Assembly: GCA_024280835.1 (NCBI GenBank)
Contig: JAJRPJ010000010.1
Span: forward strand, 1-64,000
Direction of reading: 5' to 3'
Length of the DNA: 64,000 nt
Origin: Candidatus Zixiibacteriota bacterium
GTDB taxonomy: Bacteria; Zixibacteria; MSB-5A5; GN15; JACZUZ01
Positions 25,598-33,937 of the stretch are shown one piece after another. Below the pieces are notes generated by a model that did not search any database, was not told the DNA's origin, and was given only the letters and a program-made list of their open reading frames with translations. The translations under genes were made by a program, and so were the position numbers. How positions within the stretch are numbered: the stretch's first letter is position 1; every line of letters starts with the position of its first letter.

Positions 25598-26626
25598 TTA
25601 GGCTTCTACTTGCCAAGTTTCTCCAGAGTGTAGCATTTTCTCGACATCGGCGTTTCCGAATTTTTCGGCTACCTCATGCTCTTGCTTTCTAACACCGCTT
25701 TCATAGACAGGCGCTTCAACTTGGCGGAAGACACCCACTGGATAAGGAAACTCCGGATGAGCTAGGTTTGCAAGTTTGAAAGCGAGCGTCGCATCTTGGC
25801 TTTGGGCGTCATGCACCAACAACTCTGAAATATCGACTCCGTCTTTCTCCATGTCAACTACTTCGATGTTCATTCCATTGAGGCGGAAGCCTTTAGTATT
25901 ATCCGCTCCGAAGGTCATCGGTTCGCCGTGCTTGAGAACAATACTATTTTCGGCGCGGTTGGCCTTTTTGGCAATAGGGAACCAAGCTCCGTCATTGAAG
26001 ATATTGCAGTTTTGCAGAATCTCGACAAAGGCGACCCCTTTGTGCTTGTGGGCTTGCATCAGAATGTCGGTAATCATGGCTCCGTCTGTGTCGGGGACGC
26101 GGGCGACGAAGGTGGCTCCAGCGGTCAATGCCATTGGCAATGGGTGCATGGGGCCGTCTATCAAGCCAAATGGTGTAGACTTGGTGATTTTACCAATTGG
26201 TGAAGTCGGTGAAGCTTGGCCTTTGGTGAGACCGTAGATTTGATTGTTGAAAAGAATCATATTGATGTCTGGATTTCGGCGGAGCATGTGTATGAAGTGA
26301 TTTCCGCCAATTGAAAGCGCATCCCCGTCACCTGTGATAACCCAGACAGATAGATCGGGTTGGGTTAACTTGATTCCTGTGGCGACTGCCGGAGCGCGTC
26401 CGTGGACACTATGAAAACCGTAGGTGTCGACATAGTATGGGAAGCGTGACGAGCATCCGATTCCAGAGACAATACAAACTTTCTCTTTTGGCAATTGTAG
26501 TTTTGCCATTGCGACAGTGAAGGATTTGAGTATGCCGTAGTCTCCACAACCGACACACCAGCGGACTTCAACGTCACTGACGTAATCCTTACGGACTAAT
26601 TCTTTCTGTTCTATTGCTTCAGCCAT
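25598..26626 (-). CDS. korB: 2-oxoglutarate:ferredoxin oxidoreductase beta subunit
   Basis: 342 residues. Binds thiamine diphosphate (GDGDALSIGGNHFIHMLRRN, the GDG motif) and a [4Fe-4S] cluster (Cys in RWCVGCGDYG and GIGCSSR). With KorA it performs the reversible 2-oxoglutarate plus CoA to succinyl-CoA reaction and reduces ferredoxin, part of an oxidative or reductive TCA cycle. It follows korA with 2 nt between stop and start. A substrate other than 2-oxoglutarate (a related 2-oxoacid) cannot be excluded. Confidence 0.92.
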   Translation of the reverse strand: MAEAIEQKELVRKDYVSDVEVRWCVGCGDYGILKSFTVAMAKLQLPKEKVCIVSGIGCSSRFPYYVDTYGFHSVHGRAPAVATGIKLTQPDLSVWVITGDGDALSIGGNHFIHMLRRNPDINMILFNNQIYGLTKGQASPTSPIGKITKSTPFGLIDGPMHPLPMALTAGATFVARVPDTDGAMITDILMQAHKHKGVAFVEILQNCNIFNDGAWFPIAKKANRAENSIVLKHGEPMTFGADNTKGFRLNGMNIEVVDMEKDGVDISELLVHDAQSQDATLAFKLANLAHPEFPYPVGVFRQVEAPVYESGVRKQEHEVAEKFGNADVEKMLHSGETWQVEA

Positions 26627-26628
26627 GA

Positions 26629-28530
26629 CTAGCCCTTAACCATTTCATGAATTTTACTTTCAATTTCACTAATCTTGAATGGTACGCCATTGACTTTGCT
26701 AAGAAGTTTGGCGTCCACCAAGTAGATCGAGCGCAGGAGTGTCCAGAGTTGTCCGAGGTTATTCTCGACGATTAGGACGTTCTTGTAGCGTTTTAGAATA
26801 TCGCCCAAATCCTGCGGAAGAGGACTTAAGTGTCTCAGATGAACACTGGCAACCGAGACATTGTCATCAGTAGCGTTCATTACCGCTCTGGTGATAGCTC
26901 CGTAGGAACTGCCCCAACCGACGACTAGTAAGTCTGCGTCTTTGTCGCCTTCGATTTCGAGTGGTGGAATATCTGCGACAACTCTGGCGACCTTTTCAGC
27001 TCGGAAATGCACCATCTTGGCATGATTGTCAGCGCTTTGATCGACACCACCTGTGATGTCTTCTTTCTCTAGACCACCAACTCGGTGTTCTAGTCCAGGT
27101 GTTCCAGGTATGGCCCATGGACGCGCCAAAGTCTTGGAGTCGCGTTGGTAGGGGTGGAATTTTTTGGCGTTGGTGTAGAATTCGTTTTTCATCTCAGGTA
27201 AGTCATCCATAGAAGGGATGCGCCAAGCTTCCGAGCCGTTGGCGATATAGCCATCGCTGAGGATGATGACAGGTGTCATGTATTTCAAAGTTAAACGACA
27301 GGCCTCGATTGCTGTGTCAAAGCAATCTTTTGGTGAATTGGCCGCGAGAATAATCAGTGGACATTCCCCAGGTCTGGACCATAGCGCTTGAAAGAGATCG
27401 GATTGTTCCATCTTGGTTGGTAGGCCAGTTGATGGGCCGCCGCGTTGGACATTGATAATCACCAAGGGCAATTCAATTGAGACCGCCAAACCGATGAATT
27501 CGGTTTTGAGAGCCATGCCAGGCCCTGAAGTGCTGGTGACCGCCAGCGAGCCAGAGAATGAAGCCCCAATTGCGGCTCCGATAGCGGCAATTTCGTCTTC
27601 GGCCTGGAAAGTTGTCACAGGAAATTCTTTGTGACGACTTAGTTCATGCAGAATATCTGAAGCTGGTGTGATTGGATAGCTTCCGAGGAACAAATGCAAG
27701 TCAGCTCTATTGGCGGCAGTTATCAGACCCATTGAGAGGGCGGAGTTGCCGTTGAGATAACGATAGGTTCCTGGTTGCTTTTGTTTTTCACGCTTCTTGA
27801 TGACATAGCTAGTGGCGAAAAGCTGATTGCTGTCGCCGTATTTGTTGCCAGCTATGAGCGCTTCGGTGTTGGCTTTGATGACGTCTGGTTTTTTGCCGAA
27901 CTTAGTTTTGAGCCAATTCAGGGTGTTATCCAGCGGCATATTGAATAGCCAGCAAATCAGACCCAAAGCGAAAAGGTTTTTGGATTTGTTGACCTGTTCA
28001 CGTTCAACACCTAGTGGCTCAAGAGCCAGAGCTGTCAGTCGTGAGATTCCAACTGGGAAGACTCGATAGCCAGCGAGGGCATGGTTTTCCAGAGGGTTCT
28101 CGTCATAGCCGACTTTTTTGAGGTTCTTTGCTGTGAAAGTATCCTCGTTGACGATTAGAATGCCATCTTCTTTGACATGCTCAAGGTTGCTCTTGAGCGC
28201 GGCTGGGTTCATTACTACCAGCACATCAACCATATCACCAGCAGTGTAAATATCCTGCGGGCCCATAGAGAGTTGGAAGCCAGAGACCCCTGCTATAGTT
28301 CCAGCAGGGGCGCGGATCTCAGCGGGGTACTCCGCGAGAGTCATCACATCCTTGCCAAAAACCGCAGAGGTATTGGCGAAACGTGTTCCCAACAACTGCA
28401 TACCATCGCCAGAATCTCCGGCAAAGCGAATAGTTGTTATGTCTAATTCTTCAGGCGCATTCGAGCGTCTATCTTCGTCAATAGGCGAAGACTTGTCTGG
28501 CGCTTTATCCGCGCTGACTTCTTTTTGCAT
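26629..28530 (-). CDS. korA: 2-oxoglutarate:ferredoxin oxidoreductase alpha subunit (gamma-alpha fusion)
   Basis: 633 residues. The N-terminal gamma domain (IRFAGDSGDGMQLLGTRFA, residues about 33-230) is fused to the alpha domain, which has LGSYPITPASDILHELS and TSTSGPGMALKTEFIGLA. This fused form is usual for bacterial KorA. The upstream ferredoxin gene ends 40 nt before it and is the obvious electron acceptor. Confidence 0.92.
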   Translation of the reverse strand: MQKEVSADKAPDKSSPIDEDRRSNAPEELDITTIRFAGDSGDGMQLLGTRFANTSAVFGKDVMTLAEYPAEIRAPAGTIAGVSGFQLSMGPQDIYTAGDMVDVLVVMNPAALKSNLEHVKEDGILIVNEDTFTAKNLKKVGYDENPLENHALAGYRVFPVGISRLTALALEPLGVEREQVNKSKNLFALGLICWLFNMPLDNTLNWLKTKFGKKPDVIKANTEALIAGNKYGDSNQLFATSYVIKKREKQKQPGTYRYLNGNSALSMGLITAANRADLHLFLGSYPITPASDILHELSRHKEFPVTTFQAEDEIAAIGAAIGASFSGSLAVTSTSGPGMALKTEFIGLAVSIELPLVIINVQRGGPSTGLPTKMEQSDLFQALWSRPGECPLIILAANSPKDCFDTAIEACRLTLKYMTPVIILSDGYIANGSEAWRIPSMDDLPEMKNEFYTNAKKFHPYQRDSKTLARPWAIPGTPGLEHRVGGLEKEDITGGVDQSADNHAKMVHFRAEKVARVVADIPPLEIEGDKDADLLVVGWGSSYGAITRAVMNATDDNVSVASVHLRHLSPLPQDLGDILKRYKNVLIVENNLGQLWTLLRSIYLVDAKLLSKVNGVPFKISEIESKIHEMVKG

Positions 28531-28569
28531 CTGTCTATGGCTCGTTACTTTTGATTCTATTGGTTGTTG

Positions 28570-28857
28570 TTAGTTTCTAAAATGTGAAGGATATTCTGTT
28601 GGAATTTCCTTGTCTGGATGTAGTACTTTGGCTCGGGCCAGCAGGGATGGTTCGTCCTCAACGATGTCCGGGTCTGTTACGCATGAATCGACTGGGCAAA
28701 CATCAGCGCATTGTGGTGTATCAAAGAATCCGACACACTCAGTGCATTTGTCTGGGTCAATAATGTAAATGTCGTCGCCTTCGGTGATGGCCTCGTTCGG
28801 GCAGGGGTCGACACATTTGTCGCAAAGGTTACATTCGTCTGTGATAATGTAGGCCAT
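28570..28857 (-). CDS. 2[4Fe-4S] ferredoxin (Alvin/YfhL type)
   Basis: 95 residues. First cluster motif CNLCDKCVDPCP; second motif CTECVGFFDTPQCADVCP with the insertion between second and third Cys typical of low-potential Allochromatium-type ferredoxins. The acidic protein has a C-terminal helix. AGGA is placed 5 nt before the ATG. First gene of the korAB operon and probably the carrier between KorAB (and the divergent PFOR) and complex I. Confidence 0.92.
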   Translation of the reverse strand: MAYIITDECNLCDKCVDPCPNEAITEGDDIYIIDPDKCTECVGFFDTPQCADVCPVDSCVTDPDIVEDEPSLLARAKVLHPDKEIPTEYPSHFRN

Positions 28858-28874
28858 AATTCCTAACTCCTATC

Positions 28875-28893
28875 TGGCGGCTGCTGGCCGCCA
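28875..28893. other. stem-loop in the ferredoxin leader
   Basis: TGGCGGC-TGCTG-GCCGCCA, 18 nt upstream of the ferredoxin ATG on the minus strand, next to the ribosome-binding site. It could affect translation or RNA stability. Confidence 0.4.
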
Positions 28894-29264
28894 TACCAAC
28901 GTTGTATAGCGCTTCTTTCCTTGTTCGTCCACCCCATACTAAACGCTCCATGAAAGAACATTTCTCAGGCGCCGACGAATCACCATCGGACATTGTACAT
29001 ATATCTCTCTAGTTTGTCACCATCGCGGTCAATTTTTTTCGTCCAAGTTTTTCGACCAATAGTCGGAATAGCCTATCTGGGATTGATTCTTGGTCAATAT
29101 TGATTGACAAGCTCTGATTCAAATCCTGCTTTGTTAATATCGGAACTTTGCCCTCAAAGCTGTTGTTTTGAAGTATGGATGGGAAGCAAGGATAGGATAT
29201 CGCGGTAATATGGACAATTGGAGGATAGTAGAAAGTTGAGATATTGGTCTATAAAGTAGTTCTT

Positions 29265-29286
29265 TTCCAGACACAGCAGTCTGGAA
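29265..29286. promoter_or_regulatory. 8-bp inverted repeat, operator or stem-loop candidate
   Basis: TTCCAGAC-ACAGCA-GTCTGGAA in the middle of the ferredoxin/PFOR divergent region. A dyad in this place could coordinate both operons, but only symmetry supports it. Confidence 0.35.
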
Positions 29287-29734
29287 ATCGATTTTTTGAG
29301 TTAAAAGCTGATTTGTTTCGAGCTTTGCGGGCCAATTGTTGGCTATACGGCTTTTGGGGGTTTTTCTCAGATTTGAGATACTGTCTCAGAAGCTTGTAAA
29401 ATGCCAGAAATTGCGTAGATTATCTCTGGCGCTGGGCTTTTACGATGGCGCTGATTATTGGCTCTTTTCGGTCGATATATGTAAGAAAGGTGAGGCGCTG
29501 AGAAGTTAATTTTGGGGCTAGGATTAGTGGTAAGATTGCCATAGTTGATTTTGCGACCTTGTTATTACCTTTCGTTGGTATGTTGGATCGGCGCTGTTGA
29601 ATTCTCCCTAGCGGAAACGAAGACCGCAAAGGAAGATGTTTGACTCAAGAGTGAGTTTCTGGGGTCTGGTTACTAATGTTTTTTTCAGTTGTTGTATTCA
29701 GTGTGAATTTTCATTGAAAAGGGGAATAACTAAT

Positions 29735-31693
29735 ATGTCAACATCAAATACAAAACCTCCGTTTCCTGGGATCTCCGCCACACGCGATGGGAGCGAGGCG
29801 GTTGTTTGGGTAGAGACACATGCTTCGACAGGCGCGGCGACTTATCCGATTACGCCATCAAGCTCGATGGGAGCTGGGTATCAAGTGGCGGTGGCCAATG
29901 GGCGCAAGAACCTTTGGGGTGATAGTCTTGTCTTTCTTGAGCCAGAGAGCGAACATTCCGCTGCCAGTGTATGTGAGGGCTATGCTGCAGCAGGTGGTCG
30001 AGTTGTCAATTTCACTTCTGGTCAAGGCTTGATGCTGATGAAAGAAGTTCTTTACACTATTGCTGGGAAACGTCTGCCGATGGTTTTCAATATTGGCGCT
30101 CGTGCGATGACGGTTCATTCGCTTAATGTGCATGCGGGTCATGATGATGTCATGGGTGTTGCTGATTGTGGTTGGGGGATTATTTTTGCCTGCAATGCGC
30201 AAGAGGCGGCGGACTTTTGTTTGATTTCACGGCGGACAGCCGAAGAGTCGCATACGCCATATTTTAGTGTGCAGGATGGTTTTCTAACCACGCATACAGT
30301 TGAGGATATGCTTCTGCCTGAGCCAGAGTTAATCAAGACCTATCTTAAGTCGCCAAAAGAGGCGCTGGTCAATCTGATTGATCCTGAGAATCCGATTATG
30401 AGTGGCACTGTGCAGAATCAGGATGCTTATATGCGTGGCAAGATTGCGCAGCGGGCTTATTATGGGCAAATCAAGGATAATCTAAAGGCCAACTTCGAGG
30501 AGTTCTATCGGCTGACTGGTCGTAAGTATGGCTTGATTGAGACCTATCGGATGGATGACGCGAAATATGCGATAGTCGGGATGGGCTCTTATATGGAGAC
30601 GGCCAAAGCGACAGTTGATGCGATTAGGAAGCGTGATGGTATCAAAGTCGGTGTGGTGACTGTGCGTTCATATCGCCCATTCCCAGGACCAGAGTTGGTT
30701 GAGGCTCTTAAGAACGTTGAAGTGATTTCGGTTTTGGAGCGGATGGATGATTCTGCATCGCCAGAGAATCCATTAGCGCGCGATATTAAGTCGGCTTTTG
30801 CTGACGCTCTTTGGGGGCATGAAGATTACCTTGAGATTTCTAGGATGCCAGTTTTGCAACATGGCGCTGGTGGCTTGGGTAGTTTTGATGTTCGGGCTGG
30901 GGATTTTCAGGCGATAATCGAAAATATGAAACGCGGCAAAGATGGCAATATTCGTTATTGCATCGGAATTCGTCATGATGATGCTTTAGTGGCTCCCGCT
31001 GAAGAAGTTGATTTGCGGACAGATGGATATTTTGCGATGCGTGGATATTCGATTGGTGGTTTTGGTTCTGTGACGACCAATAAGATTATCGCTTCTGTTT
31101 GCGCTGACTTGTTCGGTTCAAGTGTTCAGGCTTATCCGAAATATGGCGCAGAGAAAAAGGGCATGCCGACGATGTATTTCTTGGCGGTTAGTGACAGCCA
31201 TATTCAAAGTCATCAAGAATTGAAGCTTGTTGATTTTGTGGCTATCAATGATATCAATGTTTTTCGTAGTGGCAATCCGTTGGATGGTTTGAGTGAGGGT
31301 GGCGCGGTCTTTATGCAGACTTCGCAAACTTCCCCTGAGGCTATTTGGGATGAGTTGCCATTGGCCACGCGCGAAGAGATGAAGCATAAGAGTGTTCGGC
31401 TGTATGGTTTGGATGCGACAAAAATTGCTCGTGATATCGCTCGCAATGTGGATTTGATACATCGTATGCAGGGAATTATCCTGCTGGGTGTGTTCCTGAA
31501 AGTAACTCCATTGGCCGCGGCGCATGGTTTCAATGAAGAGCAGGCGTTGAGCGGTGTTGAGGAGATTGTTAGAAAGTATTTTGGTAAGCGCGGCGAGAAA
31601 GCCGTCGAGGACAATATGACCTGTATTCGCAAAGGATACCAAGAGGTGATTGAAGTCCCGTTGAATTTACAAGTTTTGCAAGGGGGCAAATAG
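29735..31693 (+). CDS. pyruvate:ferredoxin oxidoreductase (NifJ-like), alpha-gamma part
   Basis: 652 residues from the ATG at 29735, picked because AAAAGGGG lies 10 nt upstream and homology begins directly after; the frame is open to 29636 but that extension looks unlike the family. Domain I carries TYPITPSSSMGAGYQVA (thiamine/CoA site); domain II and the gamma-like domain III (GYFAMRGYSIGGFGSVTTNK) follow. With the next gene it makes a NifJ-type enzyme split into two chains: 2-oxoacid plus CoA to acyl-CoA, CO2 and reduced ferredoxin, or the reverse. Pyruvate is the likeliest substrate. Confidence 0.88.
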   Translation: MSTSNTKPPFPGISATRDGSEAVVWVETHASTGAATYPITPSSSMGAGYQVAVANGRKNLWGDSLVFLEPESEHSAASVCEGYAAAGGRVVNFTSGQGLMLMKEVLYTIAGKRLPMVFNIGARAMTVHSLNVHAGHDDVMGVADCGWGIIFACNAQEAADFCLISRRTAEESHTPYFSVQDGFLTTHTVEDMLLPEPELIKTYLKSPKEALVNLIDPENPIMSGTVQNQDAYMRGKIAQRAYYGQIKDNLKANFEEFYRLTGRKYGLIETYRMDDAKYAIVGMGSYMETAKATVDAIRKRDGIKVGVVTVRSYRPFPGPELVEALKNVEVISVLERMDDSASPENPLARDIKSAFADALWGHEDYLEISRMPVLQHGAGGLGSFDVRAGDFQAIIENMKRGKDGNIRYCIGIRHDDALVAPAEEVDLRTDGYFAMRGYSIGGFGSVTTNKIIASVCADLFGSSVQAYPKYGAEKKGMPTMYFLAVSDSHIQSHQELKLVDFVAINDINVFRSGNPLDGLSEGGAVFMQTSQTSPEAIWDELPLATREEMKHKSVRLYGLDATKIARDIARNVDLIHRMQGIILLGVFLKVTPLAAAHGFNEEQALSGVEEIVRKYFGKRGEKAVEDNMTCIRKGYQEVIEVPLNLQVLQGGK

Positions 31694-31694
31694 A

Positions 31695-33374
31695 ATGGCA
31701 ACGCAGGATATATCGTCTAAGAATAATCCTTCTCAGGATGTATCATCAAAAAAGCCAGAACCCGCAGTGAAAGATGCTGTGAAAGATAAGGCGGTTGGGG
31801 CTAAGGGTGGCAATCATCCTATAGACTTACATAGTTTCCAAGATAAAGTATTGTCGCCATATCTTCAGGGTCAGGGCGATCATGGTGTCGTGGCTGATGA
31901 GCTTGCGGCGCGCTCTTTGATGCCGCCGAACACAGCTAGCCAACGTAGCTTTGCTTTTGTTGGCTCTGAAATCCCAGTTGTTCACGCTGAGAATTGTGTG
32001 GCTTGTATGGAGTGTATCATCGTTTGCCCTGATATTGCGATTCGCTCAAGAGGCGTTACAGAGGAAAAACTTGAGTCCGCTTTGAATAACATCTCTGATG
32101 AAAGCGCCCGTTCGGGTATGCGTGATCAATTTGTCAAAACTCGCAAGCTTTGGAAATCCTTTGAGAAAAAGGGTGAAGAGCCAGCGTATTTTTCACTCTG
32201 GATTGATCCTGATAGATGCAAAGGTTGCGGTGTTTGTGTTGAGGTTTGTGGCTCGCGCGATGCTTTGAGTATGCGTGATAAGAGTCCAGAGCAGATGGAG
32301 AGTTATGCCGAGGGTGTGGATTTTGTGAAGCGAGAGTTTCCACCGACTCCGCAGGAGTATATTAGTGAAAAACGTCTTACTGATCAGTATATGAGTGAGA
32401 GCTGTTGGGTTAGTGACGGTGGCGCTGGTTCTTGCGCCGGTTGTGGTGAAATTACTGCTATCAACATGGCTTTGACCGCCACTTCAATTAAGTATGGCAA
32501 GAATATGGCGATTGTCGCTTCGACAGGTTGTAACACAGTTTATAGTTCGACCTATCCTTATAATATTTTTGATGTGCCATGGACGAACTCACTGTTTGAA
32601 AATGGGCCGACCACGGCGATGGGTGTGCGGATGCGTCTTGATCAAGAGGGCAAGAAAGATACGAAGCTATGGGTCTTTGGTGGTGATGGCGCGATGTTTG
32701 ATATTGGGTTTCAGGCGTTGTCACGTTTGCTAGCTTCGGATATGAATATCAATGTCTTGGTGCTTGACACACAAGCGTATTCAAATACAGGCGGTCAGGC
32801 CTCGACAGCGACGTTCTTAGGTCAAAACGCCAAGATGAGTGTGCATGGAACAGAGATTCCAGGTAAGATGGATAGACGTAAAGAACTGGGATTGATTGCG
32901 ATGAATCATCCTGACGTATTTGTGGCGCAGATTTCTCCGTCATACTACAATCACTATCTCAAGACAGTGCTGGCGGCGCTTGAATATCCGGGTCCTTCGG
33001 TGTTGATTGCCTATTCGTCATGTACACCAGAGCATCAAATTGCTGATAATATGACTTTCCAAGCGGGCATCTCGGCGGTTAATAGCCGTGCTTTCCCATT
33101 GTATGTTTATGACCCGCGCAATGGTGAGACATTCAAAGAGCGTTTGGAATTAAAAGCCAATCCGTCATTCAAGAAGGATTGGCATGTCGATGAAAAAACT
33201 GGTGAGAGAATTACACAGGATTTTGTTTGGTTCGCCCGTAGTGAGGGTCGTTTTGCTAAGCAGTTTGACAAAGACGGGAAGCCTTCGGAGACTTTATTGG
33301 CCTCACAGAATGACCGATTGCGGAATTGGCATATTTTACAAGAGCTTGCTGGGGTGCTTAAGCCAGCCAGCTAG
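31695..33374 (+). CDS. pyruvate:ferredoxin oxidoreductase (NifJ-like), ferredoxin-beta part
   Basis: 559 residues. An N-terminal Lys/Ser-rich tail (1-45) precedes two [4Fe-4S] motifs, CVACMECIIVCP and CKGCGVCVEVCG (the last lacking the usual Pro). The beta domain follows, with CAGCGE, STGCNTVYSSTYPYNIFDVPW, GDGAMFDIGFQALSRLLA and LDTQAYSNTGGQ, binding thiamine diphosphate and the proximal cluster. Start is 1 nt after the alpha-gamma gene. Together they equal a whole NifJ cut at the domain III/IV border. A strong terminator follows 70 nt later. Confidence 0.9.
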   Translation: MATQDISSKNNPSQDVSSKKPEPAVKDAVKDKAVGAKGGNHPIDLHSFQDKVLSPYLQGQGDHGVVADELAARSLMPPNTASQRSFAFVGSEIPVVHAENCVACMECIIVCPDIAIRSRGVTEEKLESALNNISDESARSGMRDQFVKTRKLWKSFEKKGEEPAYFSLWIDPDRCKGCGVCVEVCGSRDALSMRDKSPEQMESYAEGVDFVKREFPPTPQEYISEKRLTDQYMSESCWVSDGGAGSCAGCGEITAINMALTATSIKYGKNMAIVASTGCNTVYSSTYPYNIFDVPWTNSLFENGPTTAMGVRMRLDQEGKKDTKLWVFGGDGAMFDIGFQALSRLLASDMNINVLVLDTQAYSNTGGQASTATFLGQNAKMSVHGTEIPGKMDRRKELGLIAMNHPDVFVAQISPSYYNHYLKTVLAALEYPGPSVLIAYSSCTPEHQIADNMTFQAGISAVNSRAFPLYVYDPRNGETFKERLELKANPSFKKDWHVDEKTGERITQDFVWFARSEGRFAKQFDKDGKPSETLLASQNDRLRNWHILQELAGVLKPAS

Positions 33375-33444
33375 TGTTAGGTCGACAATTGTGTTCATTT
33401 GTGTTGTTGAATGACTAGCATGAGTTTTATAATTATTACAATTA

Positions 33445-33479
33445 GACACCGAGCGCAACTTTGCGCTCGGTGTCTTTTT
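33445..33479 (+). terminator. rho-independent terminator after the PFOR operon
   Basis: GACACCGAGCGCAA / TTGCGCTCGGTGTC perfect 14-bp arms (minimal loop CT), followed by five T. Confidence 0.9.
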
Positions 33480-33626
33480 GTTTGGTAATTGCTGATGAGA
33501 GCTCAGGGTTGCGTGTTCAAATAGACGATGTTGTCGATAAGCACAATGTAGATGTTCGAATGTCTAGTTTAAGACCTCTGTAGTCCTAAAAGTTCGTAGT
33601 TTTTCTATGAAACTCGCTGAGTTTTG

Positions 33627-33656
33627 TTGACACCGATATGGATGATAAAGTATAAC
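33627..33656 (+). promoter_or_regulatory. sigma70-like promoter of the cytochrome cluster
   Basis: Perfect -35 TTGACA (33627-33632), 18-bp spacer, -10 TATAAC (33651-33656). It lies 280 bp upstream of the first gene of the electron-conduit cluster, with the upstream operon already terminated. Confidence 0.55.
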
Positions 33657-33811
33657 TGCATAGTAAGATTTGGCATAATGGGGGCCGATAACTTACCTCA
33701 GAAGCTTACTCCTTCTCAAAGATTATTTTGTTGTCAAACCAAACCGTCAGAGACAAAGTTGATCATCGCGTTTTATTTTCGCAATTAGTCATTCCCAAAA
33801 GTGATCAGGGT

Positions 33812-33834
33812 TTCTACTAACTAGTTTAGTAGAA
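33812..33834. promoter_or_regulatory. 9-bp inverted repeat in the cytochrome-cluster leader
   Basis: TTCTACTAA-CTAGT-TTAGTAGAA, 104 bp before the first ATG and about 150 bp after the predicted transcription start. It may be an operator or an RNA hairpin. Confidence 0.4.
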
Positions 33835-33937
33835 GAGCAGTTTCAAGGCGACACCACCAAGACGACACCTCACATGCTCAGTATTGCAAACTCACAATGT
33901 TGTTTGAGCGATTCGTAAGAAGCAAAGGTCTCAAAAT

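Larger units (their letters stand above)
28858..29734. other. long divergent intergenic region between ferredoxin and PFOR
   Basis: 877 bp without a credible gene in any frame. Contains a 7-bp stem TGGCGGC/GCCGCCA at 28875-28893 just upstream of the ferredoxin ribosome-binding site and an 8-bp stem TTCCAGAC/GTCTGGAA at 29265-29286. It is AT-rich with several poly-T runs. Promoters of both ferredoxin-linked operons must lie here; none is clear by the sigma70 consensus. Confidence 0.6.
33375..33937. other. intergenic region with terminator and promoter
   Basis: Contains the PFOR terminator (33445-33479), a good promoter (33627-33656) and a 9-bp hairpin (33812-33834), then the oxidoreductase gene. 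No gene is seen. The predicted leader of the downstream transcript is about 275 nt. Confidence 0.6.
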
